From contig CAJFCJ010000004.1 in assembly GCA_904063045.1 (NCBI GenBank), positions 1,915,713 to 1,979,712 of the forward strand: a stretch of 64,000 nt of DNA. Reading direction: 5' to 3'. The number at the start of each line of letters is the position of its first letter. Position 1 is the stretch's first letter. The position numbers and the translations under genes are program-made. Under the pieces are notes generated by a model. That model made no database searches, had not been told where the DNA came from, and saw only the letters and a list, made by a program, of their open reading frames with translations. The stretch is from Dimorphilus gyrociliatus (taxonomy: Eukaryota; Annelida; Polychaeta; Dinophilidae). Of this stretch, positions 51,131 to 62,305 are shown one piece after another.

Positions 51131-52747
51131 ATCAAGTGGACGACAGGTATGTTGGAACACCTGAAATTTTTATAGGCCAAATATTAAAAATCTTTTTCGT
51201 GATGAAAAAAGATTATTTTTTTAATTTTTTTAGTGTTTAATAATAGGTTAAACTTGCAATTTTATATAAATTTCTTTAAAACAGCAGTTAGGTACGTTTT
51301 TACATATTTTTTTTTTATAGAAATTACCATAGTTTTCTGATTGTTTTTTCTTATTTGGCCGCGCGACATGTTTATTGGAACAATGTTCAATAGTTAAATT
51401 TTTGATCTACTTTTGTATGTGCCCACCCTCTCTTTCTATACATTTGCTTATTCTACGGCCCATTCCCCCATATAAGCCTGGCAACAAGAGTGGATTTCTG
51501 TTGATCCTCTGTCTCGAACTGTGGACCATCATAGACCATTGTCTTGGTCAGATGCCACATGTTCTCTATTGGACTCAGATCAGGGCTGGCCAATCTATCG
51601 GCTTGATATTATTGCTTTTAAAGGCCCTTTTTGTTTTTCTTGCAGTGTGACAGCCAGCATTGTCTTGCTGGAAGATGTACTGCCTGCCCATTTTTGCCTC
51701 AATTTCTTCTATGACAGGCAGAACATTTTCCACAATGAAGGAGCTATAGTTTTCAGCATTCAGCTTGCTCCTTATCCTCCAGACTTCAAATATGCCGTCA
51801 GAGGTTATCAACCCCCACACCAATACTCCACCTCTCCCCATATTTTTTGTGATCCTGAAGTCCTTTTCGCTGTTACTGGTCCAAGTCCTAAAATCGTCAG
51901 GTCCACTTAGCGAAAACCTAGCCTCATCAGTAAAAATAACCCTAGACCAGTCTAGATTTTCGCTAATAACTTTGAGGCAGTGCGCTTTTCTGCATTTACA
52001 GTCTTTGGAGGTGAGATCAGTTCTTTGTCTGACTCTTTTATATTTGAAATTTTGTCTTTTCAGCTCCCTCTGTATTGTTCTTATGCTTACATCTACTTCT
52101 AATTCTTTTAATATCTTTGCTGCTGTCACTCTTTGCTAGTTATCTTTCAGTTTCTTTAAAATTCTTTTCATCCTCGCTATCTCTCTGATGGAAAGCTTCT
52201 TCGGACCTCCCCTATTGTCTTGTTCTGGCTTCTTATACTTTAGTATGTTGCTAATTGATGATGGTGCCATTCCTAAAACTCTTGCTGTTGCCCTTAATTT
52301 GCCTATTTCACTATATTTCTTGATTACCAAATCCCTTATATCTTGACTCCAAACCATAATTAAAAAAATACAATATAAATTATGTACAGTAATTTTTCAT
52401 ATTCAATAACTAATTAACTTAACTTAAAACAGGAAAAAAGTTGAAAAATTTTTTGTTTGAGACGTCTATTTGAATGTCAAACTAGATGTCAACTCAATGT
52501 TCCAATAAACATGTCGCGCGGCCAAATAAAGAAAAAACTTATGAAAATTATTAAAAATTTTTGCTAATAATCTTCACAAAATATTATCATTTTCTTAAAT
52601 TTTTTTCAATATTATGTCAATTTAACTCTTTTTCTATATAAATTTAGACAAAAAATACTAATTTGCAGAGGACAAACAATTTTAACCGTTAATTAAAAAT
52701 TGGCCTATCAAAATTTACGGTGTCCATATATACATGTCGTCCACTTT
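51131..52747 (-). mobile_element. Tc1-like DNA transposon, IR/DR type, inactive
   Basis: Outer inverted ends carry AGTGGACGACAGGTATGTTG on the left and a matching inverted copy ending at about 52742. Inner inverted copies (GGCCGCGCGACATGTTTATT at about 51358, inverted at 52505-52524) lie about 220 bp inside each end. Outer and inner copies share CGACA[TG]GT.T.TTGGAACA-like sequence, the paired direct-repeat arrangement of Sleeping Beauty-type elements. The size of about 1.6 kb fits. TA-rich sequence flanks both ends, as expected for TA target duplication. One degenerate transposase lies inside on the minus strand. Confidence 0.85.
51407..52357 (-). pseudogene. Tc1-family transposase, disrupted
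   Basis: The frame starts at ATG 52357 with a helix-turn-helix region (KLRATARVLGMAPSSISNIL). An in-frame TAG interrupts it at about 52137. It continues through TAAKILKELEVDVSIRTIQR, then catalytic blocks IFTDEARFSLSG (first Asp) and QQDNAGCHTA (second Asp). Just after DWPA a frameshift, which looks like a 7 bp loss, displaces the DLSPIENMW block holding the catalytic Glu. A second frameshift precedes a C-terminus resembling GRRISKCIEREGGH. With one stop and two frameshifts it cannot make active transposase. The spacing is consistent with the DD34E Tc1 class. Confidence 0.9.
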
Positions 52748-54602
52748 ATATATATTAATAAAATCTGTTTATACAATATTTTATCGTTATATAAGTCATT
52801 ATATATTGAAAATTTTTCAATAAACGACATAACGTCAGTTTGTAACTCCTTTCGTATTCTTTTTTCGTCACTATTTTAACCTATAGAGACTTCAACTTGG
52901 TGCTTGCAAGTAATCAGCTTTTTCTAACCGCGTGACTTTTATATTTTGTATATTGTTGTATTATAGTAAAAAGAAGAGAACAAAAATATGCTAAGTAACT
53001 CTTACATTTTAGTTTCTAAGGAAAAATAAGAAAAAAGATGGGAAGAAGAGAGAAAGAAAGAAGATAAAGAGAATGAGAACTACTCAACAAATTTTTTCTT
53101 CCTAAAGAAAAGAGAAAAGTCAAACAATGAAAAGATTACTGTTATGAAAAGATGAGATAGATTATATTCACAAATGGTTTTGATTCGGATTGCAATAGAA
53201 TTAGAAGCTGGACTCATTAGCTGCAAGAGATAAAGAAAAGAAAATAAGAAATTGGCAACTCTTCCCTATTCTTCTTCTTTACTTTTTCTCTTCTTTTAAT
53301 AATATTTAGTACATTTCTTCTCGCTATCTTTTATTTATGAGCAATTGCGAGAAAAAAGATTCCTTTGTTCTCTAAATATTCTTCAATCAAGTTGATTTAT
53401 TAAAACATAGCTGATACTTATGGATTCTTTATTTTAGTTTAATAGACTGACGATAAAACATTTGCCTAATTAGAATTTTTTCAATTTGGACAAGTAGAAT
53501 AACATTTAAATGAGATAATAAAACAAATACCATACTCTACGCTTTACATTGCAACAATGTTTTATATACGTCATATAATTCTGATAATATTATTACTTCT
53601 TTCTGTTGATTATCATTATCTTACTTATTAAGCTATCTTTTCATTTGTTATATGGCGTTCCTAAGTTCCTATATTGGAATTAAAAGTTGAAATAAAGTTC
53701 AGCTGCCAATCTTCTAACTGATTTCGTCACTTTGATTTTCCGTCCCTAATTTAATGATGACTTTATCAAGTTTAAAAGATTTCTTGATGTGCTTCTCTTT
53801 GTTAAAGTAAAGGTTCTTTTTTATCTGAAAGATGCGCATCAATAGATTGAAGATACAAGTTTCGATAAGTTGTTGTCGATAGTTTTATGTCATCTTGATA
53901 TGAGGGAAGGACTAATTCTATTACAACTAATGTTGACCAACGAAACAATACTCAGTGGAAATGTTTATGATTATCAACTCTTTTACAAGTAGCTAATCAT
54001 GATACCATTCCAAAACTAAGATGTTCTGTAAGCTAATTTAAATGTTTTTCATTCACAAATTTAATTCAAACGGCATTCATTTGTTCATTAAATAAATGAA
54101 GAATGCTTTTCAGCTTGAAGTTAAAATATTCTTTTCATCAATCCACTAGAGACGAGTGGCGACGCCGGTTTAATTAGTTAGACTTTCCCACTAATGATCA
54201 TATTAAAGTATAGATGGCGCTTTAGTATTCTCTTTAGGAGTTCCACACCATTTACAAACTTTCATCAACAATCATCGCCAGTAAAATATATTAAGGTAAA
54301 GTTTTAGACTAGACTACGTCATTGTTATAAAGTAAAGGAAAGACTGTTTAATCACGGAAGATAATTTGATTATCTGGATTTTACCAATAAATTATCTACT
54401 TTTGCTTTAGTTTAAGAATTTAAAACTAACTTCTTAGCTATTAAAAAGAAGAATAAATCTTTGTATTTTATATATTTATACGTCTAACTCTATTTAATTG
54501 TACTCTATATAGTATTATAGTAGATGCATTTTTATTTAATTCTTTTGCTGTTCTCGTTAAAATTAGATCATCAAGTAATATCTAGAATAAAAAAGAAAGA
54601 AT
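52748..54602. other. intergenic, no gene seen
   Basis: AT-rich sequence without a supported exon. A CTCF-like core lies at 54212-54219, 390 bp before the neuropeptide-like ORF. Confidence 0.5.
54212..54219 (+). promoter_or_regulatory. CTCF-like core AGATGGCG
   Basis: Reads TAGATGGCGCTTTAG upstream of the neuropeptide-like gene. Binding is inferred only. Confidence 0.3.
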
Positions 54603-54863
54603 ATGGGTAGATTCGTCAATGTTATGGTCCTTTCTATTATGGTCCTTCTGTTCTCTTTCGTCCGTTCAAGCGATGATGAATTTGAAAATTCTCCTTCTCT
54701 ATCGGATCTTCGTTATGCGTTGAAAATTCTAAAGAACGTGAGAAGCGATTACAAAATGATGAAGAGATGGGCTATGGGTCCACTAGTGAGTTTGGGAAAA
54801 TTTAGACCAGCAAATGCGCAATCTGCTAATCCTTCAAGACAAATGATGAGATATGGAAAGTAA
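54603..54863 (+). CDS. candidate neuropeptide precursor
   Basis: A single 86-codon ORF. Residues 1-22 form a strong signal peptide (GRFVNVMVLSIMVLLFSFV). A polar and helical spacer follows, then a dibasic KR site at residues 54-55, and the protein ends exactly in RYGK, an amidation signal (Gly plus a basic residue). Processing would release a peptide of about 29 residues beginning WAMGPLVSL and ending MMRY-amide. The KMMKR segment before the cut and the helical segment DLRYALKILKNVRSDY could also be a peptide. I do not recognise a known family; the ending only loosely resembles RYamide/NPY-type peptides. A GTAACA directly at the stop leaves open a spliced longer form. Confidence 0.6.
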   Translation: MGRFVNVMVLSIMVLLFSFVRSSDDEFENSPSLSDLRYALKILKNVRSDYKMMKRWAMGPLVSLGKFRPANAQSANPSRQMMRYGK

Positions 54864-55488
54864 CAAAAGTTTCTAAGAATCTAAAAGTAAAGAACAAAAT
54901 TATTCGAATCTTTTTTCTTCTTATTCAATGTGTTGTTATGATATCTTGAAATATATTAACTTGTACACTTATTGTTTTATATATATCTATAATTATTACT
55001 TTATATGAACGAATCAACAAACAATATATACAGTATATACTGTATATAATTTTAGAAACAAATTCAGAAATAATACAAGACGAAGGCAATAATTTTCCAC
55101 AGAAACATACATTCAATATTTTCATTTTGAATATCATTTAGTCAGATTAAAAATTATATCTTTCACGAAGTCATTCATTTATTTACAGTATAAATGTATA
55201 TATTTATGTATATTTATATAAATATGTATTTATAAATGGACGTTAATTTGAATTGTATTGAAAGTAAAAATACGAATAAAGCCTTTATCTTATCTTTAAT
55301 TAATACTATTTTATTTTTTAATATGATGTAATGTTTGTAGACTTCAATTATCTCACGTCGTATCACCTGCTCAATATGAAGTCAATAACATTATAGCAAA
55401 GGAGAACACTTATCTAATGTCTAACCTCAATCCTTATCAATGATTCAGATCCGTTCATTCTAACATTTACCTATTCAACGAGGACAGA
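54864..55488. other. intergenic, TA-rich
   Basis: Contains the palindromic tract TATACAGTATATACTGTATA near 55027-55046 and otherwise no feature. It should include the promoter of the Kunitz gene. Confidence 0.5.
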
Positions 55489-58400
55489 ATGAGGCAAAAT
55501 ATGAAGAAATTGTTGTTTAATGCTTTAATTATTAGCGTTTGTTTGATACCCAGCTCTTACGCAATAGGTAGGAATAGTTTTCTATTCTATTTACTAATTT
55601 CAATTGGAAAAAACAACTGATTCTCTCTTTTCGTGTCATAAAAAATGAAATAAAATCGCTTAACTCTACATGTAATTCGACAGCTCAAGGATTTAAGGTA
55701 GAATGTGCTCATAAACCACAAAAAGGCATTTGTACAGAAGAAATTGAACGTTTCTTCTATAATGTAACATCGGCTTCGTGCGAAAAATTTTTGTTTGGAG
55801 GTTGTGGGGATGGAGCTAATGAAAATAATTTTGTGTCTCTTTCGGAATGTCGTCAAGAATGTCTGAATATGCCTCCTATAGAAACATTCGATGAGAAAGA
55901 TTGTCCTATTGCTCGATGTCCCTCAGAAATGTGTAAGTTGGGCAAAAGGTTGGATCAATATGGTTGTGACACATGCGAATGTAAATTAAATATTTGTGAG
56001 GTATAATCGCTTCTTTACAAAAGTTTTTATAGTTTTTAGATTCTGGCAAATTCTAATAACTTTTACAAAATTAATTTAACATGAATTACATTAACATTAT
56101 TATTTTTGTTATGACTATTTTATCATTTACAGGATGAAATTTGTCCTACTGGACGAGTTTGTCGTAGCTTTACACAACCTGACAAAGTTTACTCAATCTG
56201 CGCTGGTAGGAATAGTATAAACAATTCTAATATTATATTTAGTAATTCTCACTATTTTTTACTTAATAATTAAAGAGCCTGATATGCCTGATGCTTGCGT
56301 TCAAGCTCTGGATAGAGGAACCGGTCAACAAAACAAGATAATGTGGCATTTCTTTGAGGGAACTAGAAAATGTATACCATTTAAGTACGGAGGAGAGGGT
56401 GGAAACGAAAACAGATATGAAACAATGGAAAACTGTTTGCAAAATTGCTCGAATTATCGTAAGAGTTATTAAAATCATATTTTCAATGACACATTGTAAA
56501 ACATTATTATCATACCTTACAATGTTTCCAGTTGAACCAAGCTATCAGATTTGTTTACAAAGCAAAGATGAAGGAGAATATTGTAAGCCAAAGTTTATGG
56601 ATAGAACTCAGAAATACTACTTTAATCTAGAGAACGGACAATGCGAAGAAATGAGATATAAGGGTTGTCGTGGGAATGATAATCAATTCAAATCTAAAGA
56701 AGCTTGTGAGATTGAATGTCAAGGTTATTCAACTAATAATGCCTATTAAGATGATTAATAATTAAATTTCAATTTGTAGGAGTATTTCACAAACAATGCG
56801 AATATTCTCAATGTAACAAGCAGTGCGATGAATATAAGATTGATAAAAATGGATGTAAATTATGCGAATGTGTTGAAAATGAATTTAAAGGATGTGACGT
56901 ATGTTTATTTTATTAAATTTAAAGTCATTTTTATTTCAATTATTTAAACGAATTAGGACTATAAATGTCCAGAGGGATTGCTATGCCAACAGTTTCATGT
57001 AACCTACCAATCAGATCCAGTACCTCATTGCTATGGTAAGCTAAGAGACTTAGAAATAAGCGAAGTTTAAAAAATTGAAATTATAATAAGTGTATTTTGA
57101 CCATTAGATCCTAAAACTAGTGATATTTGTCAAAGACCAGTAGATAGAGGAAACTGCAGAGCATCAATTTCAAGTTTTTATTATGAGTAAGTGTTCATAA
57201 AGTTTTCAAAATCACAATTAAATGCATTTTTGAAACAAATAGCTCGATTTCGAAAACTTGTAAAACTTTTACATATGGTGGCTGTGATGGAAACAGTAAT
57301 AGGTTTCTTGAGGAAGACCTTTGCGAAATGCATTGTACACAACGCTTACCAACAATAAGTGAGTGAAGAGTTTTGTTGTTTATATGAAAAATTAAGTTTT
57401 TTCTCTCTCAGAACCGAAACCTCATTGCGAAGAGCAAGAATGTTTACATGAATGTCCATATGGAAATCTTTTTACCACAGATGGTGATAACTAGCTATTA
57501 AACTGATATAGAGAATTAAAGCTTTGTTTTGTAGGTTGTAAAACTTGTCAATGCCTTCCTCCTGAACATTGTGATGATCTTGAGACAAGAAAGTGTGATT
57601 ACAGATCCTGTCCGGGTGGATTTAAGGAAAATTTACGAGGTTGTCCTACTTGTAAATGTGCAGAGCCAGGATATTCTGGACAAATATTTAAACGTACATG
57701 TCCAAAATTGAAAGATCCACATTGCGAATGCGAATTTGGATCTGAATACATCCAAGGCTGTTCAACTTGTAAATGCCTACCAGATCCGTGCCACGTAATT
57801 CTTATAAATTTATTCATAGTACCTTATTAAGAAAAAGATATTCTTATTTTTATAGAAGAAGAAATGTGGAAAAAATGAAAAATGCTCTCCTCTGGAATCA
57901 AAGTCATATGCAGGACAATTTATAGACTCAGTTTGTGTTCGTAAGTAGAGATAATTACCGTCAATTTCGTTCAGAGATTAATTAAATTAAATTTTACAAC
58001 CATTCTAGCGAAATTTTATAGTAGTAGATGTACATTGCCAGTTTTATACGGTGATGGATACGCTGCTATCCAAAGATTTGCTTATGACCCGATTGGCAAC
58101 CAATGTGTGGAATTTACATATTCTGGTTTGGGTGGCAATAGTAATAATTTCAATGAAAAGAACGATTGTGAAGTTGTCTGCGGTAACAGAAGGGAAAAGT
58201 GTAAAGATGTTCAGTGTCAGATATACTGCCCTTACGGTAGAGCAACAAATGATTTTGGGTGTCCTATTTGCAAGTGTAGACATAATCCATGCAATGTGAG
58301 TTGTAACAATAATAGTTGGTTAATTATACCCTTTTAATTATTTTCTAGAGTCACAAATGCGACCTGGGGTTTGTTTGCGAAGCAGCGATGGAGAGGTATA

Positions 58401-59127
58401 ATAGACCTTTTGTAGTATGCGTTGGTAAATATTAAAAGAAAATTAAATTCCTTTAAATGTCTAACTTCAAGTCTAATTGAAATAAATTAATTGAGTTTAT
58501 TAATTCTTTCAGCTGAAGACAACGTACATACAATAAAATTAAGAATAAACTTTTATCATGATAAGATTAAAGATCTTAAAAATATGAACATTGAGCATTT
58601 TAAAAAGGCTGTGACAAAGAAATTGAAAAGTCTCGTTGAATCTAATTTTAGAGTTGTCGATATTATTATCATGAAACCGGATAGTACGTATATACAATTA
58701 GATGTCGACCTAGCAAAACTTCCTTCTGCGGCTATTAACCTTGTTCAAGCTGTTGAAGAATTTAGAGTAATGTAATTTTCTATCTAAATAACATATTTAT
58801 AGCTTTCATTCTATACAGGAAAAACTACGTAGTCAAAGTCATGTGTCAATCCAGTCTGATGGCACTACTTTCATCCCATTCTATGAGGATGTTGGAGTTA
58901 TTTATAGCAGAGAAGTACATAGAACAATTGATCGTCAAATCCAGCATCACAGCTACTCTTCTCCCTTTGCAAGAGGATTTATTTTTGTACTAATCGCAAT
59001 GGTATTTGCTGGTTTTATAACATTAGCAGTTTTGTTATATAAAAAACAGTGTCAAAAGAAAGGATTTAACTATTCCTCAGTTGGCTATAAAAGAGCAACA
59101 AGCGATACTTCAATTATAAAAACATGA
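55489..59127 (+). CDS. type I membrane protein with Kunitz and antistasin-like repeats and SEA-like stem
   Basis: The signal peptide exon starts at ATG 55489 (KKLLFNALIISVCLIPSSYA). About fifteen further exons alternate Kunitz domains (exons near 55682, 56277, 56531, 57110-57350 and 58010) with antistasin-type Cys-rich units (CKLGKRLDQYGCDTCEC, CDEYKIDKNGCKLCEC, GCPTCKC, GCSTCKC, GCPICKC). Kunitz 1, 3 and 4 keep six Cys; Kunitz 4 has GNCRASI, implying a P1 Arg and trypsin-like targets. Kunitz 2 and 5 have lost the second and fourth Cys. A SEA-like or helical stem (58513-58770) precedes a TM segment (FIFVLIAMVFAGFITLAVLL) and a short Tyr-containing tail. AATAAA occurs at 59252. It likely inhibits serine proteases at the cell surface, analogous to HAI-type inhibitors but with different architecture. 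Confidence 0.88.
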
Positions 59128-60640
59128 AAACAATTATATTTGATCTTTCTTAGTGATTTTAGACAAAAATTTTTTCAACAAAGTTAAATTTTCTCTCTTG
59201 TTACCAAAAATTAATATTGTATATTTTGTAACCTAATTACTTTCATCTCAAAATAAACGTTTAAGAGTTTTAACAATAGATTAAAAGAATATAAACAATT
59301 TACAAATGTAAATATCTATTTACTCTATAGTCATATACTAATTTATATATATATGGATGTACTCTTGAAAACCTAAAACTACTTTACTGATCCTATCTAA
59401 TTGTTCAACAAAAAATCTATGTAAACATTCATACGCTCATTATACCTCTACAAGTTTCTATCAATAGTATAGGTCTTTTTTAATGACCAGAAGGAGGATT
59501 TTAAGCTTATTAAGCAAAATTTTACAGTACTACAATATAATGATAAAACAGAATCAGTTTTCAGAGAAACGATGGACAATATAAAATTCTCCGTAGAGAT
59601 ATTTAGTATAATTTATACAAGAGTTTTTACAGCTTGTATAGCAGATATAGTCCAAATATACTCGCGCGTATATAAAAAGACAAGAGAATAGTTTATTCTG
59701 TACAAAATGAGTGATCTGAATATAATCTAAAAGAGAAATATAAAGTAATTATTATTGTCCAAGTACGGACATATGAACAAAGAGGCAAAAGAAAGAAATA
59801 TAGTCTACTGTAAACAACGCTATGTATTAGATATCACCTATATAACATTTAATATAAAAACTACTATGTATTTTTACTGTTCAATGTAATAAACTTATTT
59901 CGTATCTATTCTACTAACTGAAAAACTAATAATTTTAAAAGAAAGCAATATTTTCAACTTTATGGCAATTTGTAAATTAAATGGTAGAATATCTTTTAAC
60001 TAGTTGCTTTATCATTTATGTACTATTATATAAATCAGTAAAGGAGAGAGTATTATAAAAATTATAAGATTATTTAAACATGTACAGTAGCAATAGTAAT
60101 ATAATAAGCTATATAGATTGTATACTCTGTATATTAAATTGAGTATTGCAGTTGTTATGAAGGATAAAAAAAGAATATCTATCGATTTGTAATAATCTCT
60201 TATAGAAACATTTATTTAAAGCTTTGTTTATATTACGTCGAACATATTATCATTCATACTTAAAATAAGTATGACTATCTATGCTTGTAAAACAAGTAGG
60301 TACATTATTTTCTATACATTTCATATGAAAAAGTATAAATATTCACGTTTCTATAAAGAATCTAGTCAAAGTGTATTTACAGACTGTGTTCAATTTATTA
60401 AATAGAACAAGAGATATTGATATACAAATATTGCTAATAATCGTCATTAAAAGTTAATATTCATTCTGAGAAATGTATTAAGATATATTTAACTTTACTA
60501 ATATACAAATAATGAGAAAGAATAGAATATATTGAATAGGCATTTATAACAATAAATCCTTTTTAATCTTTATAATTAAAGAAAACATTAAAGAACTGTA
60601 TAAGTCCTTCTTCCTCCTCCTTCTCCTTCTTTTCCTCCTT

Positions 60641-60700
<60 letters not shown>

Positions 60701-60712
60701 GTCCCCTTTCTC
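59128..60712. other. intergenic, no gene seen
   Basis: 1.6 kb of AT-rich sequence containing the Kunitz gene 3' UTR and, at the right end, a long CT microsatellite. Confidence 0.5.
60646..60697. repeat. (CT)n microsatellite
   Basis: A CT dinucleotide run of about 50 bp preceded by CTTCCTCC-type pyrimidine repeats. It lies just downstream of the stop of the small minus-strand ORF. Confidence 0.92.
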
Positions 60713-61069
60713 TTAACGTCTTAAACAGCAAAATCTTTTCGCACAGCCTTGTTTAAAATTACTAAAAAACTTTCGTAGCTTTGTATTCGAATGATTAGTT
60801 TTAATCTTTATCTTTTGATTATTTTTATATTCTTTTTCCAATTCTTTGGTTTTTAAATTTAGTATTTCTAACTCTTTCGTTTCTTGTTTAAAAGATTTCT
60901 TTCTCTTGTTACACCTGTCCACTTCCTTTAATAAACTTCCCGTTTGTCGATTATCAATTGAGTTGCTCTCTTCGACATTTGTGATGCGAATTTCTGGAAA
61001 ATCTGTTACGACGGTTGTATTGGCCGTCGAGGTTGTAGCTGATAAATTATCATTGGAAGGGTTATCCAT
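60713..61069 (-). CDS. small hypothetical protein with basic Cys C-terminus
   Basis: A 118-codon intronless frame from ATG 61069. The first half is Ser/Thr/Asn/acidic-rich (NLSATTSTANTTVV, EIRITNVEESNSI); the second half is Lys/Glu-rich and probably helical or coiled (KELEILNLKTKELEKEYKNN). It ends in a basic cluster with two adjacent Cys (KRFCCLRR), which could be palmitoylated for membrane attachment. There is no signal peptide or recognised domain. The codon-like composition differs from surrounding DNA, which favours a real gene, but a chance frame or the last exon of a longer gene is possible. Confidence 0.45.
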   Translation of the reverse strand: MDNPSNDNLSATTSTANTTVVTDFPEIRITNVEESNSIDNRQTGSLLKEVDRCNKRKKSFKQETKELEILNLKTKELEKEYKNNQKIKIKTNHSNTKLRKFFSNFKQGCAKRFCCLRR

Positions 61070-61326
61070 ACTCGTTGTAAGAAATTTTAAAAAGGATTGA
61101 TGAGATCACTTGAGAATTTCTTTTATATTATTATATTTTAATAAGTTAACAAAACAGCGTAAAGAGGGAGAAATTAATTTCTTATTTCTTGACTCTTTTA
61201 TCCTTAATTGTATCAATTATGAAGTAAAAATTTAATATAAACTTTAAAAGCGTATAACTAGTCTTTTTTTAGAGATATAGTAGTTTTCCTATTAAATCTA
61301 ATGTTTTAATAACCTTATACTGGTGA

Positions 61327-61334
61327 CGCCATCT
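61327..61334 (-). promoter_or_regulatory. CTCF-like core AGATGGCG
   Basis: The reverse strand reads ATAGATGGCGTCACC, between two minus-strand genes. Binding is inferred only. Confidence 0.3.
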
Positions 61335-61758
61335 ATATATTGTGTTATTTTCTTAAGAATATTTAAGGCCTACCAGTTTTATTTTAGGCATGTCAATGAC
61401 GTCTGGAAATGTTAATAAGAAAAAATAATAACGAAAAGTTGAAGCATAGATTTTTAAAAATCTATATGTCTAATGCTTTATATTGTGAATATATAGATCA
61501 CTACATAGTCTATATATATATCGAGATTAGTGGTCTTAAATAGGATTAAACTAGTTTATTCAATTCATTTTTTATCATTCGAGACGAGAGATAATTCCTG
61601 ATAATATAAATTTTAAGAAATAACGAAAAAATAATATTAATATAACAAAATAAACAAATAAATAAAAGGAAATCAGAACGAAATTTGTTAAGAAATCTAA
61701 AATGCGCATATTTTTCTACAGTTCATGACTAAATGACTTTAAAATTAATTAATTATTT

Positions 61759-62274
61759 TTAGCATTCAGGAGCTGTTCGATGATGTCGAACTTCCTCGTA
61801 TAATGGAGGCGGTAAGAGTCCTCTAAAGGATTCGGCAACATATTGCACGTTCTCCCCTTCGCACATGTTTGAAGGAAATCCCTCTTTTAAATTATCATTT
61901 TGGAAATCCGGCTCGAAAGGAGGAGCCGTTGGTCTAACTGGAAAGAATTCATTATCATCATTTCTTCTTTGAGGTGGACCAGGGTATTGTTCCTCGAAAG
62001 TATGCAGTGGAAATCCTAATAGCCCAACTGGTCCCGAGCAGCGACGATCAATTTCGGGAGATGGCGCTGTTTTTCGAACGTTAGAATAGTCGTCTTTATC
62101 GTCTTCATCGTCTGCCGTATCGGACTCTGTTTGATGAATAACAAACGAAACTAATTAGTGAAGCTAGTTAATAGAGGTAACCAGAGGGGAGGGACCCAGA
62201 AAGAGAGAGGAAAATTTCTAGGCGTTCAAAGGAGAAAATTATCGCTCATGGAAGTTTCTTTCTCCTTCTCTATT

Positions 62275-62305
<31 letters not shown>

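Noticed and set aside
51521-52139. Two plus-strand frames of 124-129 codons
   Set aside because: They are antisense to the Tc1 transposase remnant.
57599-57817. Minus-strand 72-codon frame
   Set aside because: It is antisense to antistasin-type repeats of the Kunitz gene.
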